Shown in pieces: positions 1 through 9,003 of a DNA stretch of 64,000 nucleotides. Position numbers and translations under genes: made by a program. Under the pieces are notes generated by a model that saw only the letters and a list, made by a program, of their open reading frames with translations, had not been told where the DNA came from and did no database searches. Numbering within the stretch: the stretch's first letter is position 1; every line of letters begins with the position of its first letter. The DNA comes from CALMEC01 sp964628685 (GTDB lineage: Bacteria > Actinomycetota > Thermoleophilia > Miltoncostaeales > Miltoncostaeaceae): the NCBI GenBank assembly GCA_964628685.1, contig CAZVNM010000003.1, positions 248,001 to 312,000 on the forward strand. The letters are read 5' to 3'.

Positions 1-735
1 ACGCGCCCGCATGATCACGCGGCCGCGACCGGTGCGGTAGGCGTCGGCGATGCCGGATCGGCCGACGATGAACCCGCCGGTCGGGAAGTCGGGGCCCTGC
101 ACGTGCTCCATGAGGCCGTCGACCGTGATGTCCGGGTCGTCGATCATCGCGACGGTGGCGTCGACGATCTCGCCCAGGTTGTGCGGCGGGATGTTGGTGG
201 CCACGCCCACGGCGATGCCGGCCGAGCCGTTGACGAGGAGCGCCGGGAAGCGCGCCGGCAGGACGACCGGCTCCTGGCCCTTGTCGTCGTAGGTCGGCGT
301 GAAGTCGACCGTGTCCTCGTCGATGTCGCGCAGGAGCTCCACCGCGATGCGGTCCAGCCGCGCCTCGGTGTAGCGCATGGCGGCGGCCGGGAAGTCGTTG
401 GAGCCGAAGTTGCCCTGGCCGTCGACGAGGGTGTAGCGCGTGGAGAAGGGCTGGGCCAGCCGCACCAGCGCGTCGTAGATCGCGCTGTCGCCGTGCGGGT
501 GGAACTTACCCATGACCTCGCCGACGACGTTGGCGCACTTCACGTACGAGCGGTCGGGCTGCAGGCCCTGCTCGTTCATGGCGTGGAGGATGCGCCGGTG
601 CACCGGCTTCAGCCCGTCGCGCACATCCGGAAGCGCCCGTCCGACGATCACGCTCATCGCGTAGTCGAGGTACGAGGTGCTCATCTCGACCCCGAGGTCC
701 CGGGGCTCGATGCGGCCGTGTCGGTCGATTGCCAA
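1..735 (-). CDS. gyrA: DNA gyrase subunit A, N-terminal part (cut by window edge)
   Basis: Breakage-reunion subunit of gyrase, which works with GyrB to introduce negative supercoils. The 245 codons seen cover the winged-helix region. The active-site tyrosine is Tyr122 in the motif AMRYTEARL, the same number as in E. coli, and the GDSAIYDALVR segment of the quinolone pocket is present. The start is TTG at 735, preceded at 9 nt by GGAG; the protein then begins with AIDRHGRIEP, a normal GyrA start. It lies 79 nt after the gyrB stop on the same strand, so co-transcription is likely. The rest of the gene is beyond base 1. Confidence 0.97.
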   Translation of the reverse strand, partial: MAIDRHGRIEPRDLGVEMSTSYLDYAMSVIVGRALPDVRDGLKPVHRRILHAMNEQGLQPDRSYVKCANVVGEVMGKFHPHGDSAIYDALVRLAQPFSTRYTLVDGQGNFGSNDFPAAAMRYTEARLDRIAVELLRDIDEDTVDFTPTYDDKGQEPVVLPARFPALLVNGSAGIAVGVATNIPPHNLGEIVDATVAMIDDPDITVDGLMEHVQGPDFPTGGFIVGRSGIADAYRTGRGRVIMRAR

Positions 736-814
736 GTGCTAGTTCTCCAGGGGGGTGGTCACGGCGTCGATCCGCCGGTGCGGTCGATGGAGGGCCCGGA
801 CGTCCCGGCGGGCC

Positions 815-3238
815 TCAGACGTCAAGGTTTCGCACCTTCTGGGCGTTGGTCTCGATGAAGTTGCGTCGGGGCTCCACCTGGTCGCCCATGAGGACCGCGA
901 AGAGCTCGTCGGCCGCGGCGGCGTCATCCAGGTCGACCTTCTGCAGGATGCGGCGCTCGGGGTCCATCGTGGTCTCCCAGAGCTGCTCGAAGTTCATCTC
1001 GCCGAGGCCCTTGAACCGGCTGAGCTGGATGCCCTCGCGGGTGAGCTCGAGGATCGCGGTGCGCAGGCCGTCGAAGGTCTCGGCCTCCCGGCTGCGGGCG
1101 CCGCGGCGGATGACGAACGGACCCGACCCGACCTGCTCGCGAAGCTGCGCCCGCGCCTGGCGCAGACGGTTGAGCTCACGGCTTTCGAAGATGGAGAACG
1201 GGATGGCCGCGGTGCGGGCCTCGCCGGTGCGCGAGTGCACGGAGCGGGCGTTGACGATGCCGTGCTCGTCGTCGCGGCTGACCACCGAGAGGGTGCTGGA
1301 GTGGGTGGTGGCGCGGTCGACCGCCTCGGCCAGGGCGTCGGCGTCGGCGGGCTCCAGGTCGACGAGGCCGGTGACCTGGAGGAAGTCGATGACCGACTGC
1401 GCGTAGTTGCCGCGAAGCGCCGAGGCCCAGCCGTCGTGCTCGCGCAGGAGCCGCTGCAGCCGCTGGAACTTGCTCTTGGACATGTTGGTCTGCCGGCCGT
1501 CGTGCGGATGGATCTGCACGTCGGCGGCGTTGCGGTCCAGGAGCCACTCCTCGAGGTCGTTCTCCTTCTCGATGTACTGCTCCTGGTTGCCCTGCTTGAC
1601 CTTGTAGAGCGGCGGGCAGGCGATGTAGACGTAGCCGGCCTCGATGAGCGCCGGCATGTGGCGGAACAGGAACGTGAGGATAAGGGTGCGGATGTGCGCG
1701 CCGTCCACGTCGGCGTCGGTCATGAGGATGAGCTTGTGGTAGCGGGCCTTGTCGAGGTTGAAGTCCTCGCCGATGCCCGTGCCCATCGCGCCGATGATCG
1801 CCTGGATCTCGGTGTTGGAGAGGACCTTGTCGAAGCGGGCCTTCTCGACGTTGATGATCTTGCCGCGCAGCGGCAGGATCGCCTGGAAGCTCGCCTGGCG
1901 CGCCTGGACGGCCGAGCCGCCGGCCGAGTCGCCCTCCACCAGGAAGAGCTCGGTGTTGCTGGGGTCGCGGTCGGAGCAGTCGTGGAGCTTTCCGGGGAGC
2001 GCGGTGTCGAGTGCGCCCTTGCGGCGGGCGAGGTCGCGGGCCTTGCGGGCCGCAAGGCGCGCCTGGGCGGCCGAGATGGCCTTGCCGCAGATGAGCTTGG
2101 CCTCGCTGGGGTGCTCCTCCAGGTACTCCTTGAACCGCTCGTTGACGACGCGCGCGGCGAAGCCCTGGATCTCGGAGTTGCCGAGCTTCGTCTTGGTCTG
2201 GCCCTCGAACTGCGGCTCGCGCAGCTTGAGCGCGATGATGGCGGTGAGGCCCTCGCGGGTGTCCGGACCCTCGAGGTTGTCCTCCTTGTCCTTCAGGAGG
2301 CCCTTCTCGCGCGCGTAGGCGTTGACGGTGCCGGTGAGCGCGGTGCGGAAGCCGGAGAGGTGCGTGCCGCCCTCGTGGGTGTTGATGTTGTTGGCGTAGC
2401 TGTGGACCGACTCGTTGTAGCCGGAGGTCCACTGCATCGCGACCTCGATCTCGCCCTCCGGCCCCTCGGCCTCGAAGTAGACGACGTCCTTCTGCAGCGG
2501 CTCGCGGCCGCGCAGGTTGAGGAACCGCACGAAGTCGACGATGCCGCCCTCGGCCAGGAACGTGTCGGTCTGCCCCTCGCCGCGCTCGTCGGTGAGCACG
2601 ATGGTGAGGCCCCTGGTGAGGAACGCCGTGTCGCGGAAGCGCTTGGCCAGGGTGTCGTAGTCGAACTCCGGCTCGGGGAAGATCGTGTCGTCGGGCGTGA
2701 AGCTGATGGTGGTGCCGGTGGTGTCGGACGGCTCGCCCTTCTCGATGGGCCCCTGCGCGCGCCCGCCGTCGGCGTAGCGCTGGCGCCAGATGTGGCCGTC
2801 GCGGCCGATCTCGGCGGTGAGCTCGGACGAGAGGGCGTTGACCACCGACACGCCCACGCCGTGCAGACCGCCGGAGACCTTGTAGCCCTCGCCGCCGAAC
2901 TTGCCGCCGGCGTGCAGGACCGTGAGGACGACCTCGAGGGCGCTCTTGCCGCCCTGACCCTCCATGGTGCCCACCGGGATGCCGCGGCCGTTGTCGCGCA
3001 CGGTGCACGAGCCGTCTGGGTGGAGGGTCACCTCGATGCGGTCGCAGTAGCCCGCCAGGGCCTCGTCGACCGAGTTGTCCACGACCTCGTACACCAGGTG
3101 GTGGAGCCCACGCTGGGTCGTGTCGCCGATGTACATGCCGGGGCGCTTGCGGACCGCCTCCAGGCCCTCGAGGACGGTGATGTCCTGGGCGTCGTAATGC
3201 GGGGCGGTGGTGGTGGAGTCGGCGGTGGGTTCTGGCAC
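815..3238 (-). CDS. gyrB: DNA gyrase subunit B, long form with TOPRIM insert
   Basis: ATPase and TOPRIM subunit of gyrase, 807 aa. The GHKL ATPase is at the N-terminus (VVDNSVDEALAG; GGLHGVGVSVVNA), followed by the transducer and the TOPRIM motifs EGDSAGGSA and DADVDGAHIRTL. Between the PPLYKVKQG segment and SRFKGLGEMN lie about 169 extra residues (roughly 568-736). Many Gram-positive GyrB proteins have only a short linker there; E. coli GyrB has an insert of about this size at the same place. The start is GTG at 3238 with TAGGAG 4 nt upstream. It follows dciA by 34 nt. Confidence 0.97.
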   Translation of the reverse strand: MPEPTADSTTTAPHYDAQDITVLEGLEAVRKRPGMYIGDTTQRGLHHLVYEVVDNSVDEALAGYCDRIEVTLHPDGSCTVRDNGRGIPVGTMEGQGGKSALEVVLTVLHAGGKFGGEGYKVSGGLHGVGVSVVNALSSELTAEIGRDGHIWRQRYADGGRAQGPIEKGEPSDTTGTTISFTPDDTIFPEPEFDYDTLAKRFRDTAFLTRGLTIVLTDERGEGQTDTFLAEGGIVDFVRFLNLRGREPLQKDVVYFEAEGPEGEIEVAMQWTSGYNESVHSYANNINTHEGGTHLSGFRTALTGTVNAYAREKGLLKDKEDNLEGPDTREGLTAIIALKLREPQFEGQTKTKLGNSEIQGFAARVVNERFKEYLEEHPSEAKLICGKAISAAQARLAARKARDLARRKGALDTALPGKLHDCSDRDPSNTELFLVEGDSAGGSAVQARQASFQAILPLRGKIINVEKARFDKVLSNTEIQAIIGAMGTGIGEDFNLDKARYHKLILMTDADVDGAHIRTLILTFLFRHMPALIEAGYVYIACPPLYKVKQGNQEQYIEKENDLEEWLLDRNAADVQIHPHDGRQTNMSKSKFQRLQRLLREHDGWASALRGNYAQSVIDFLQVTGLVDLEPADADALAEAVDRATTHSSTLSVVSRDDEHGIVNARSVHSRTGEARTAAIPFSIFESRELNRLRQARAQLREQVGSGPFVIRRGARSREAETFDGLRTAILELTREGIQLSRFKGLGEMNFEQLWETTMDPERRILQKVDLDDAAAADELFAVLMGDQVEPRRNFIETNAQKVRNLDV

Positions 3239-3272
3239 GGTCTCCTAACAGGCAGAAGGATGGTTCAACCTA

Positions 3273-3794
3273 TCAAGCGCGTCGGCCGTCACGCCCTCGT
3301 TTCTGCGCTCTTTGCAGGTCTTTTCGTTGCCGCTGCAGTGCTGCTTGTGCCGCCTGCGCACGTACCAGCAGCTCGCGCAGGACAGGATCCTCGATCTCGG
3401 GTGTCGCGGCCTCGGCGGCGGTCACGTCGGCGGGCTTCACGACCGGCGGCGGACGCTTCGCCGGGGCCTCGTCCGGCATCACATGATCGCCGATCACGAA
3501 GCGGATGCCCGACACGGAGGGTTCGCCGCCAACCGCCCGGTCCAGGGCGGGCGCGTGCCGCTCCCGCCGGGCGTCGAGCTCCTGCGCCCAGGCCGCGCTG
3601 GCACAGGCGACGGTCACCACGCCGGCACGGCTGCGGCGCACCACGACCGACTGACGGGCCACCTCGTCGCCCACCACCTCGCGCCACGCCGCCTGCAGCC
3701 GACTCACGTGGTCGCCGCCCCCGGCGGGCAGGTACCGCCGCACCCGGGTGGACATGTCGGCGAAGTCACGCCGGAATCGTCGTCTACTCGACAT
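3273..3794 (-). CDS. dciA: DUF721/DciA-family protein
   Basis: 173 aa. The N-terminal two thirds match the DciA/DUF721 pattern: a basic start (SSRRRFRRDF), a region around LQAAWREVVGDEVARQS, then a short beta-rich KH-like part with TVACASAAWAQEL. DciA-type proteins are the common bacterial replicative-helicase operators where DnaC/DnaI is missing, so a role in loading DnaB at the nearby origin is likely. The C-terminal tail is charged and low in complexity. The ATG at 3794 lies inside the end of recF (11-nt overlap), so translation is probably coupled. The position between recF and gyrB is the usual actinobacterial one. Confidence 0.88.
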   Translation of the reverse strand: MSSRRRFRRDFADMSTRVRRYLPAGGGDHVSRLQAAWREVVGDEVARQSVVVRRSRAGVVTVACASAAWAQELDARRERHAPALDRAVGGEPSVSGIRFVIGDHVMPDEAPAKRPPPVVKPADVTAAEAATPEIEDPVLRELLVRAQAAQAALQRQRKDLQRAQKRGRDGRRA

Positions 3795-4890
3795 CCACCA
3801 CCCCCGGGCGCACCCGCAGGAGATGACGTGCCCCGGTGGCCGTGGCGAGCGAGGCGGCGTCGGGATCCGCCGTGGTCACCCAGGCCTGTCCCCCGTCGGC
3901 CACGGCGGTGAGCAGTCGGCGACGACGGTCGGGGTCGAGCTCGGACAGGACGTCGTCCAGCAAAAGGATCGGTGCGACCCGGTGCTCGGCCAGGTGATCC
4001 CGGCACGCCAGGAGGATCGCGAGCACCGCCGTGCGCTGCTCACCCTGGCTGCCGGTGCGGCGCAGGTCCTGGTCGCCGACCCCGATCCACACGTCGTCGC
4101 GGTGCGGTCCCGAGAGGGTCTGGGCGGCGCCGACGTCGCGTTCGCGCGTCTGGACGAGTCGTTCCGCCAGGAACGACTCCACGTCGTCGTCGGCCACGTC
4201 GGCACGGGCGGCCGGCGAGGATTCGAGCACGAGGCGTCCGCCCGCACCGCCACCCAGCTCGGCGAGCCACGCGGCGAAGCGCGGGGAGAGCTGGTCGACC
4301 GCCCGGGAGCGGGCCACCGCGATGCGCGCGCCGAACTCGGCCACCGCGTGGTCCCAGGGCGGCAGGCCCGCCGGCCCGGCGGCACCGGCGCGAATGCGCT
4401 TGAGGAGGGCGTTTCGCTGCGAGACCGCCGAGCTGTAGGCCGCGGCCGTCTCGACGAACGTCGGATCGATCCCCTCGACCAGCCGGTCGATCACGCGCCG
4501 GCGCGCGGCCGGGGGGCCCTTCACGGCGCGCAGCTCCTCCGGAAGGAAGACGAGCACCGACCCGGGTGCGCGCCACGCCGCCAATGACCGGTTGGGCACC
4601 TCGTCCAGCCGCATGCGGCGTCCGAGCCCCGGTTGGAACCCGATGTCGCGCCGCGCGCGTCCCTGCGGACCGTCCACCTCGAGCGTCACGTGGAGGGCCT
4701 GGCACCCGGCCCGCACCACCTCGGCCTCGCGCGACGTGCGCGGCGACACGCCGATGAGCCCCAGGGCGATGGCCTCGACCATGGACGTCTTGCCGGCCCC
4801 GTTGGGACCACTCACCACGATCAGCCCCGGATCGACCTCGAGCGCCAGGCGATGCCAGGAGCGCACGTCCGACGCCTCCAGGCGCCGCAC
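3784..4890 (-). CDS. recF: DNA replication/repair protein RecF
   Basis: SMC-like ATPase that loads RecA at single-strand gaps with RecO and RecR; 368 aa. Walker A is GPNGAGKTS (residues 28-36), the ABC-type signature is near LSGPHRDD, and Walker B is LLLDDVLSELD. The start is GTG at 4890, giving VRRLEASDVRSWH; a longer open frame continues upstream but overlaps dnaN and its extra residues are dnaN antisense-type sequence. No strong Shine-Dalgarno is visible. It sits 28 nt after the dnaN stop and overlaps dciA by 11 nt. Confidence 0.94.
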   Translation of the reverse strand: MRRLEASDVRSWHRLALEVDPGLIVVSGPNGAGKTSMVEAIALGLIGVSPRTSREAEVVRAGCQALHVTLEVDGPQGRARRDIGFQPGLGRRMRLDEVPNRSLAAWRAPGSVLVFLPEELRAVKGPPAARRRVIDRLVEGIDPTFVETAAAYSSAVSQRNALLKRIRAGAAGPAGLPPWDHAVAEFGARIAVARSRAVDQLSPRFAAWLAELGGGAGGRLVLESSPAARADVADDDVESFLAERLVQTRERDVGAAQTLSGPHRDDVWIGVGDQDLRRTGSQGEQRTAVLAILLACRDHLAEHRVAPILLLDDVLSELDPDRRRRLLTAVADGGQAWVTTADPDAASLATATGARHLLRVRPGVVDVE

Positions 4891-4918
4891 GGCCCAACCG
4901 TCACGCGGTGCCGACGTC

Positions 4919-6019
4919 TCAGGCGTTGAGTCGGATGGGCATGAGCAGGTAGCGATACCCGTCATCCGCCCCTCGCAGGAGACCCGGTCGCAGCGGGCTG
5001 ATGAGCCCCAGACGCAGCTCGTCGCCGTCCACGTTCTCCACACCGTCGCGCACGAACTCGGCGTTGAAGCCGATCTCGAACGGGTCGCCCTGGAAGGTGA
5101 CCGGCAGCGACTCGTGGCCCTCACCCAGCTGCTCGCTGACCGTCGAGACGGTCACCTGCCCCTGTTCGAAGGCGAGGCGGATGGGTGCGCTGCGCTGTGC
5201 CAGCACGCCGATGCGCGACAGGACCGACCCGAGCTCGGCGCGGTCGAAGACCACCTCGTGCTCGAACTGGTCCGGGACGAGCTGGCGGTAGTCGGGGAAC
5301 TGGCCGTCGATGAGCCGGCTGATGAGACGTGCCCCGCCGATGCGGAAGATCGCCTGGTTCTCGGCGATGACGATCTCGATCTCCTCGGCCTTCATGGCGG
5401 CGGCGAGGCGGCTGACCTCCTGGAGCGCGCGGGCCGGGATGATGGCCTCGCGGGTCTCGGACGGTGCCGACTCGAGGGCCGTCTGCATGACCGCCAGGCG
5501 GTATGAGTCGGTGGCGACCATGGTGATGCCATCCGGGCCGATGCGCACGAGCACGCCGGTGAGCACCGGACGGGTGTCGTCGCGGGACGCGGCGCGGCTG
5601 ACCCGGTCGGAGGTCTGAACGAAGGGTCCCACCGGCATGGTGATGCCCTCACCCTCGTCGGCCGGCAGCTGCGGGAACTCCGACGCCTGCAGACAGTTGA
5701 GCGTGAAGGAGGACTGGCCGCCGGTGACCGACACGACGCCCTCGTTGGCCCGGTGCTCCAGCTCCACCTGGCCGTCGGCGAGGGTGCGCACGATGTCAGT
5801 GGCCAGGCGTGGCACGACCACGGACCCCGGCTCGCCGATGGTGGCCTCCACCGGTACCCGCAGTGAGAGCTCCATGTCGGTGGCGGACAGTTCCACCGTG
5901 CCGTCCTGGGCCGTGAGGAGCACCTGGCCCAGCACCGGGATGGTGCTCTTGGACGAGGCGGCACGGACGGCGAGGGCCAGCTTGCTGGCGAGTTCGTCCC
6001 TGAGGCAGGTCAGTCGCAT
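4919..6019 (-). CDS. dnaN: DNA polymerase III sliding clamp (beta subunit)
   Basis: Ring-shaped clamp that tethers DNA polymerase III and many repair enzymes to DNA; 366 aa, normal length. It starts MRLTCLRDELASKL and ends with the typical YRYLLMPIRLNA tail, in which the last residues form the clamp C-terminus. The ATG at 6019 has AGGA about 9 nt upstream and matches family N-termini; the open frame extends further upstream only as low-complexity Pro/Arg/His-rich sequence. A 715-bp gap separates it from dnaA, so it may have its own promoter. Confidence 0.96.
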   Translation of the reverse strand: MRLTCLRDELASKLALAVRAASSKSTIPVLGQVLLTAQDGTVELSATDMELSLRVPVEATIGEPGSVVVPRLATDIVRTLADGQVELEHRANEGVVSVTGGQSSFTLNCLQASEFPQLPADEGEGITMPVGPFVQTSDRVSRAASRDDTRPVLTGVLVRIGPDGITMVATDSYRLAVMQTALESAPSETREAIIPARALQEVSRLAAAMKAEEIEIVIAENQAIFRIGGARLISRLIDGQFPDYRQLVPDQFEHEVVFDRAELGSVLSRIGVLAQRSAPIRLAFEQGQVTVSTVSEQLGEGHESLPVTFQGDPFEIGFNAEFVRDGVENVDGDELRLGLISPLRPGLLRGADDGYRYLLMPIRLNA

Positions 6020-6734
6020 CGGCCGAATCCTATCGGTTCGCACCGGGTGAACACGTCGGTCGGCGCCGCTCGCGACGGACGGGGCGTGTCGTCCACAACA
6101 CCTGCGATGCGTGGAGGTGCCGTTGAAAGAGAAAGATGAAAGATCTGTTTCTCGTCGGGGTGGTGGTGGGGGCTGTTGAGCGTGGGGATCACGCAATCGT
6201 CCCTGCTCGGAGCGGCCGGTTCGTCGGGGTGGGCTGTTGAGGCCGCGTTGATGGTCACCGGATCGATGCACATGTGGAAAACCGGGGGCCGGTCGGGGTC
6301 GATCGGGGGTCGGTGCCACGGAGGTGATGTTCGCGGGTTGTGCGCAGCCGGTCCACTGGTGCGGTGGGGAAAGGTGGGTGCGGCGTCGGGCGGGTCATGT
6401 GCCATGGAAGGGTCGACGGGGTCGATTCGTGGGGACTCGGGTGGGCGTGGTGGCGCCGGTGCGGATGAGGGATCGACGGCACGACGGGGGTCGCCGGACG
6501 ACGGACCGGAGGGGACCTCGCCCATCGGGGGGTCGCGGGCGGCCAGGGCTCGGTGTCGTCCGTCGGGATGGCGTCACCGAGTGCGACGCGGGGATCGTCA
6601 GCGGTGTGCGACGCCCGGCCGCGCGTGCCACATCAGGGGGCGTCCGCGCAGCGGCAACGGCGCCTGGGGCGTCGGACCGGGCGGGGTCGCGGACCGATCA
6701 CACGCGGGACCGTCGACGCGGGCGCGCGGGTGGA
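6020..6734. other. dnaA-dnaN intergenic region, candidate origin half
   Basis: 715 bp with no believable gene. Near the dnaN end are a DnaA-box-like TCGTCCACA (6089-6097) and, 25 bp further, a 31-bp purine-rich tract (6123-6153) with only 10 G/C, very AT-rich for this DNA and a possible duplex-unwinding element. A second near-box TTTTCCACA reads on the minus strand at 6273-6281. The rest is GC-rich with repeated GGGTCGA words (about 6296, 6410, 6419). In many actinobacteria oriC lies between dnaA and dnaN, so this is one of two candidate origin segments. Confidence 0.55.
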
Positions 6735-8180
6735 CTAGTAGGCGTTCTTCAGACGCTCGGTGAGCGTCTGCACCGCGGCGAAGATCTCGCCCTCGTCGGC
6801 CATCTGCTTGCCGACCTTGTTGACGGCGTACATGACCGTGGTGTGGTCGCGGCCACCGAACGCACGGCCGAGGGCCGGCAACGACGTCTGCGTGAGCTCG
6901 CGTGCCAGGTACATCGCCACCTGACGGGGGACGACCACGCGTTTGTCGCGCTTGTCGCCCACCAGCTCGGAGATGGAGACCCCGTAGTGGCGGCAGACCT
7001 CCTCCTGGATGGTCTCCACGCTGATGACCGCGTCGGCGCCGCCGGGCAGGTAGGCGCGGAGCACCTCGCGGGCGAGCTCGGTGGTGACCTTCTGCTTGGT
7101 GTGCGACGCCTGGGCGACCACGCGGATGAGCGCGCCCTCCAGCTCGCGCACGTTGCTCTGCAGACGGGCGGCGATGTAGGAGAGCACGTCCGGGTCGTGC
7201 ACGGTGTAGTCGGACGCCTGCACCTTCTTGCGCAGGATCGCGATGCGGGTCTCGAGGTCCGGGGGCTGCACGTCGGTGAGAAGGCCCATCTCGAAACGTG
7301 AGCGCAGGCGTGTGGTGAGGGTGGCGATGTCCTTGGGCGGACGGTCCGACGAGATGACGATCTGCTTGCCGGCGTCGTGCAGGTCGTTGAACGTGTGGAA
7401 GAACTCCTCCTGGGTCTGGTCCTTGCCGGCCAGCAACTGGATGTCGTCGATGAGGAGCACGTCGACCTGCCGGTAGCGCTCCTTGAAGGTGCGGATGTCG
7501 CCCTCACCGAGCGACGTGATGAAGTCGTTGGTGAAGGTCTCCACCGAGACGTAGCGGACCGTGAGGGCGTGGTGGTTCTTCGCGACGAAGTGCCCGATCG
7601 CCTGGAGCAGGTGGGTCTTGCCGAGACCGACGCCGCCGTAGAGGAAGAACGGGTTGTACGCCTGCGCCGGCTGCTCGGCCACCGCCATCGCGGCCGCGTG
7701 TGCGAAGCGGTTGGACGGGCCGGTGACGAAGTTCTCGAACGTGAAGCGCTCCTGGAGGCGTCCGTGCACCCGACCGACGAGCGGCTGGGCGGGCTCGAGG
7801 CGCATGAGCTCGGCCATGGGGTCGTCGGACGGGGGGAGCGGCTCGGGCCGGACGTCACCGGAGGGTGCGGCCTCGGAGGACGGGTCGGCGGTGGCGTCGT
7901 CGGGTGGGACGACGACCACGTCGACGGCGATGTCGGTGCCGAGGACCTCGAAGAGGGCGTCCTTCAGGACCGGCAGGTACCGCTGCACCACCCAGCTGCG
8001 GGCGAACTCGGTCTCGACGGACATGCGGATGCGCTGACCGTCCATGTCGAGGGCGTCCGACTTGCCGAAGGTCAGGTTGAAGGTGGCGTTGTTGAGCGTG
8101 GAGCGCAGGTGGGCGAGCACCTGCTCCCACACGGCGTCCAGCTGGTCGCGGGGTGCGGATCGGTCGGGTGAGGAGGCCAT
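6735..8180 (-). CDS. dnaA: Chromosomal replication initiator DnaA
   Basis: Origin-binding AAA+ ATPase, 481 aa. Domain I is at 1-85, an acidic/Pro-rich linker at about 90-130, and the AAA+ core follows with Walker A GGVGLGKT (182-189) and Walker B LLIDD (243-247). Domain IV at the C-terminus carries the DnaA-box recognition motif GRDHTTVMYAV. The ATG at 8180 has GGTGAG about 6 nt upstream. A near-consensus DnaA box (8258-8266) lies 78 bp upstream, which would allow autoregulation. The gene directly upstream on the same strand is a GHKL ATPase. Confidence 0.97.
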   Translation of the reverse strand: MASSPDRSAPRDQLDAVWEQVLAHLRSTLNNATFNLTFGKSDALDMDGQRIRMSVETEFARSWVVQRYLPVLKDALFEVLGTDIAVDVVVVPPDDATADPSSEAAPSGDVRPEPLPPSDDPMAELMRLEPAQPLVGRVHGRLQERFTFENFVTGPSNRFAHAAAMAVAEQPAQAYNPFFLYGGVGLGKTHLLQAIGHFVAKNHHALTVRYVSVETFTNDFITSLGEGDIRTFKERYRQVDVLLIDDIQLLAGKDQTQEEFFHTFNDLHDAGKQIVISSDRPPKDIATLTTRLRSRFEMGLLTDVQPPDLETRIAILRKKVQASDYTVHDPDVLSYIAARLQSNVRELEGALIRVVAQASHTKQKVTTELAREVLRAYLPGGADAVISVETIQEEVCRHYGVSISELVGDKRDKRVVVPRQVAMYLARELTQTSLPALGRAFGGRDHTTVMYAVNKVGKQMADEGEIFAAVQTLTERLKNAY

Positions 8181-8257
8181 GTCAGCTCACCACGCCGTGT
8201 GCCGGCGGCCGGCGGGTCGGGTGCGCGGCGTCGGCGCGACGATCCCCATGTATGCGG

Positions 8258-8266
8258 TCATCCACA
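8258..8266 (+). promoter_or_regulatory. DnaA box upstream of dnaA
   Basis: TCATCCACA differs at one base from the TTATCCACA consensus. It lies in the 103-bp gap between the GHKL ATPase gene and dnaA, where DnaA autoregulation boxes are often found. Confidence 0.5.
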
Positions 8267-8283
8267 CTCCTGGGCGGCGGCGA

Positions 8284-9003
8284 CTAGAAGAGGGTCCGCA
8301 GCAGCTCCGTCCCGCGGTCGGTGAGCATGCGCTCCCCGCCGGGACGGCGCTCGACGAAGCGGCGGTGCTCGAGGAGCACGAGCTCGCGGGCACAGAGGGC
8401 GACCGGGAGGTCCAGCTCGTCGGCGAGCACCTCCGGATCGGAGGGTCCGAGCTCCATCAGCAGGGCGAGGAGCGCCCGGGCGTGCTGGGAGAGCTCCTGC
8501 CCGGCGGGGACCGTGCGACCGACCGGGGCGCGCAGGGTCACGACGGTGCCGCCGGAGAGGTTGTCGTCGATCTCGACGGTGCCCCCCACGGCGCGCATCG
8601 CGCCGGCGGTGACCGGCAGACCGGAGCCGACACCGCGGACGAGGCGTCGCAGGACCGCCGTGGCGGTCGAGAAGCCCGGCTCCATGGCCCGGTGCTTGTC
8701 GACGATGCCGGGCCCGCAGTCCGAGATGCGCACCGTCGCACCGCCGTCCAGGACCGAGACGCAGGCGCCCTCGAAGTCGGCGTGCACGAGGTTCTCGATG
8801 ATCTCCCGGGCGGCGATGGCCGGGATGGACGAGCACTCGGCGACCCGCATGAAGAGGGCGTCGATGAGCCCCGCGATGTCGTCCGCGACCTCGTCGACGA
8901 CGGGCGGCTCGTCGGGTGCGCAGTAGCGCGCGAAGCGCACGGTCCGATCATCGTCCGGGAGGACGCGTGGGATCGGGGGGCTGAGGGTCGCGGAGTCGTT
9001 CAT
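8284..9003 (-). CDS. GHKL-type ATP-binding protein with C-terminal winged-helix-like domain
   Basis: 239 aa, not recognised as a named family. Residues about 35-160 form a HATPase_c fold: N box with Glu67/Asn71/His74 (REIIENLVHADF), G1 box DCGPG (95-99), G2 box around GVGSGLP (124-130), and a final GGTVVTLRAPV strand. There is no HisKA dimerisation domain and no receiver. Residues about 175-239 look like a winged helix (VLADELDLPVALCARELVLLEHRRFV, then a wing and a last helix), as in ArsR/MarR proteins. It is followed at 103 bp by dnaA and is divergent from rpmH across the DnaA-box region, so a role in origin or dnaA control is possible but unproven. Confidence 0.75.
   Translation of the reverse strand: MNDSATLSPPIPRVLPDDDRTVRFARYCAPDEPPVVDEVADDIAGLIDALFMRVAECSSIPAIAAREIIENLVHADFEGACVSVLDGGATVRISDCGPGIVDKHRAMEPGFSTATAVLRRLVRGVGSGLPVTAGAMRAVGGTVEIDDNLSGGTVVTLRAPVGRTVPAGQELSQHARALLALLMELGPSDPEVLADELDLPVALCARELVLLEHRRFVERRPGGERMLTDRGTELLRTLF

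Noticed and set aside
755..3826. A plus-strand open frame of more than 1000 codons opposite gyrB and dciA
   Set aside because: It is the antisense image of high-GC gyrB, rich in Val/Leu/Asp/Gly repeats with no family motif, while gyrB on the other strand is certain.
6010..6525. A 171-codon minus-strand frame upstream of dnaN
   Set aside because: It is Pro/Arg/His-rich, has no motif and merges out of frame into dnaN; the region is better read as origin DNA.
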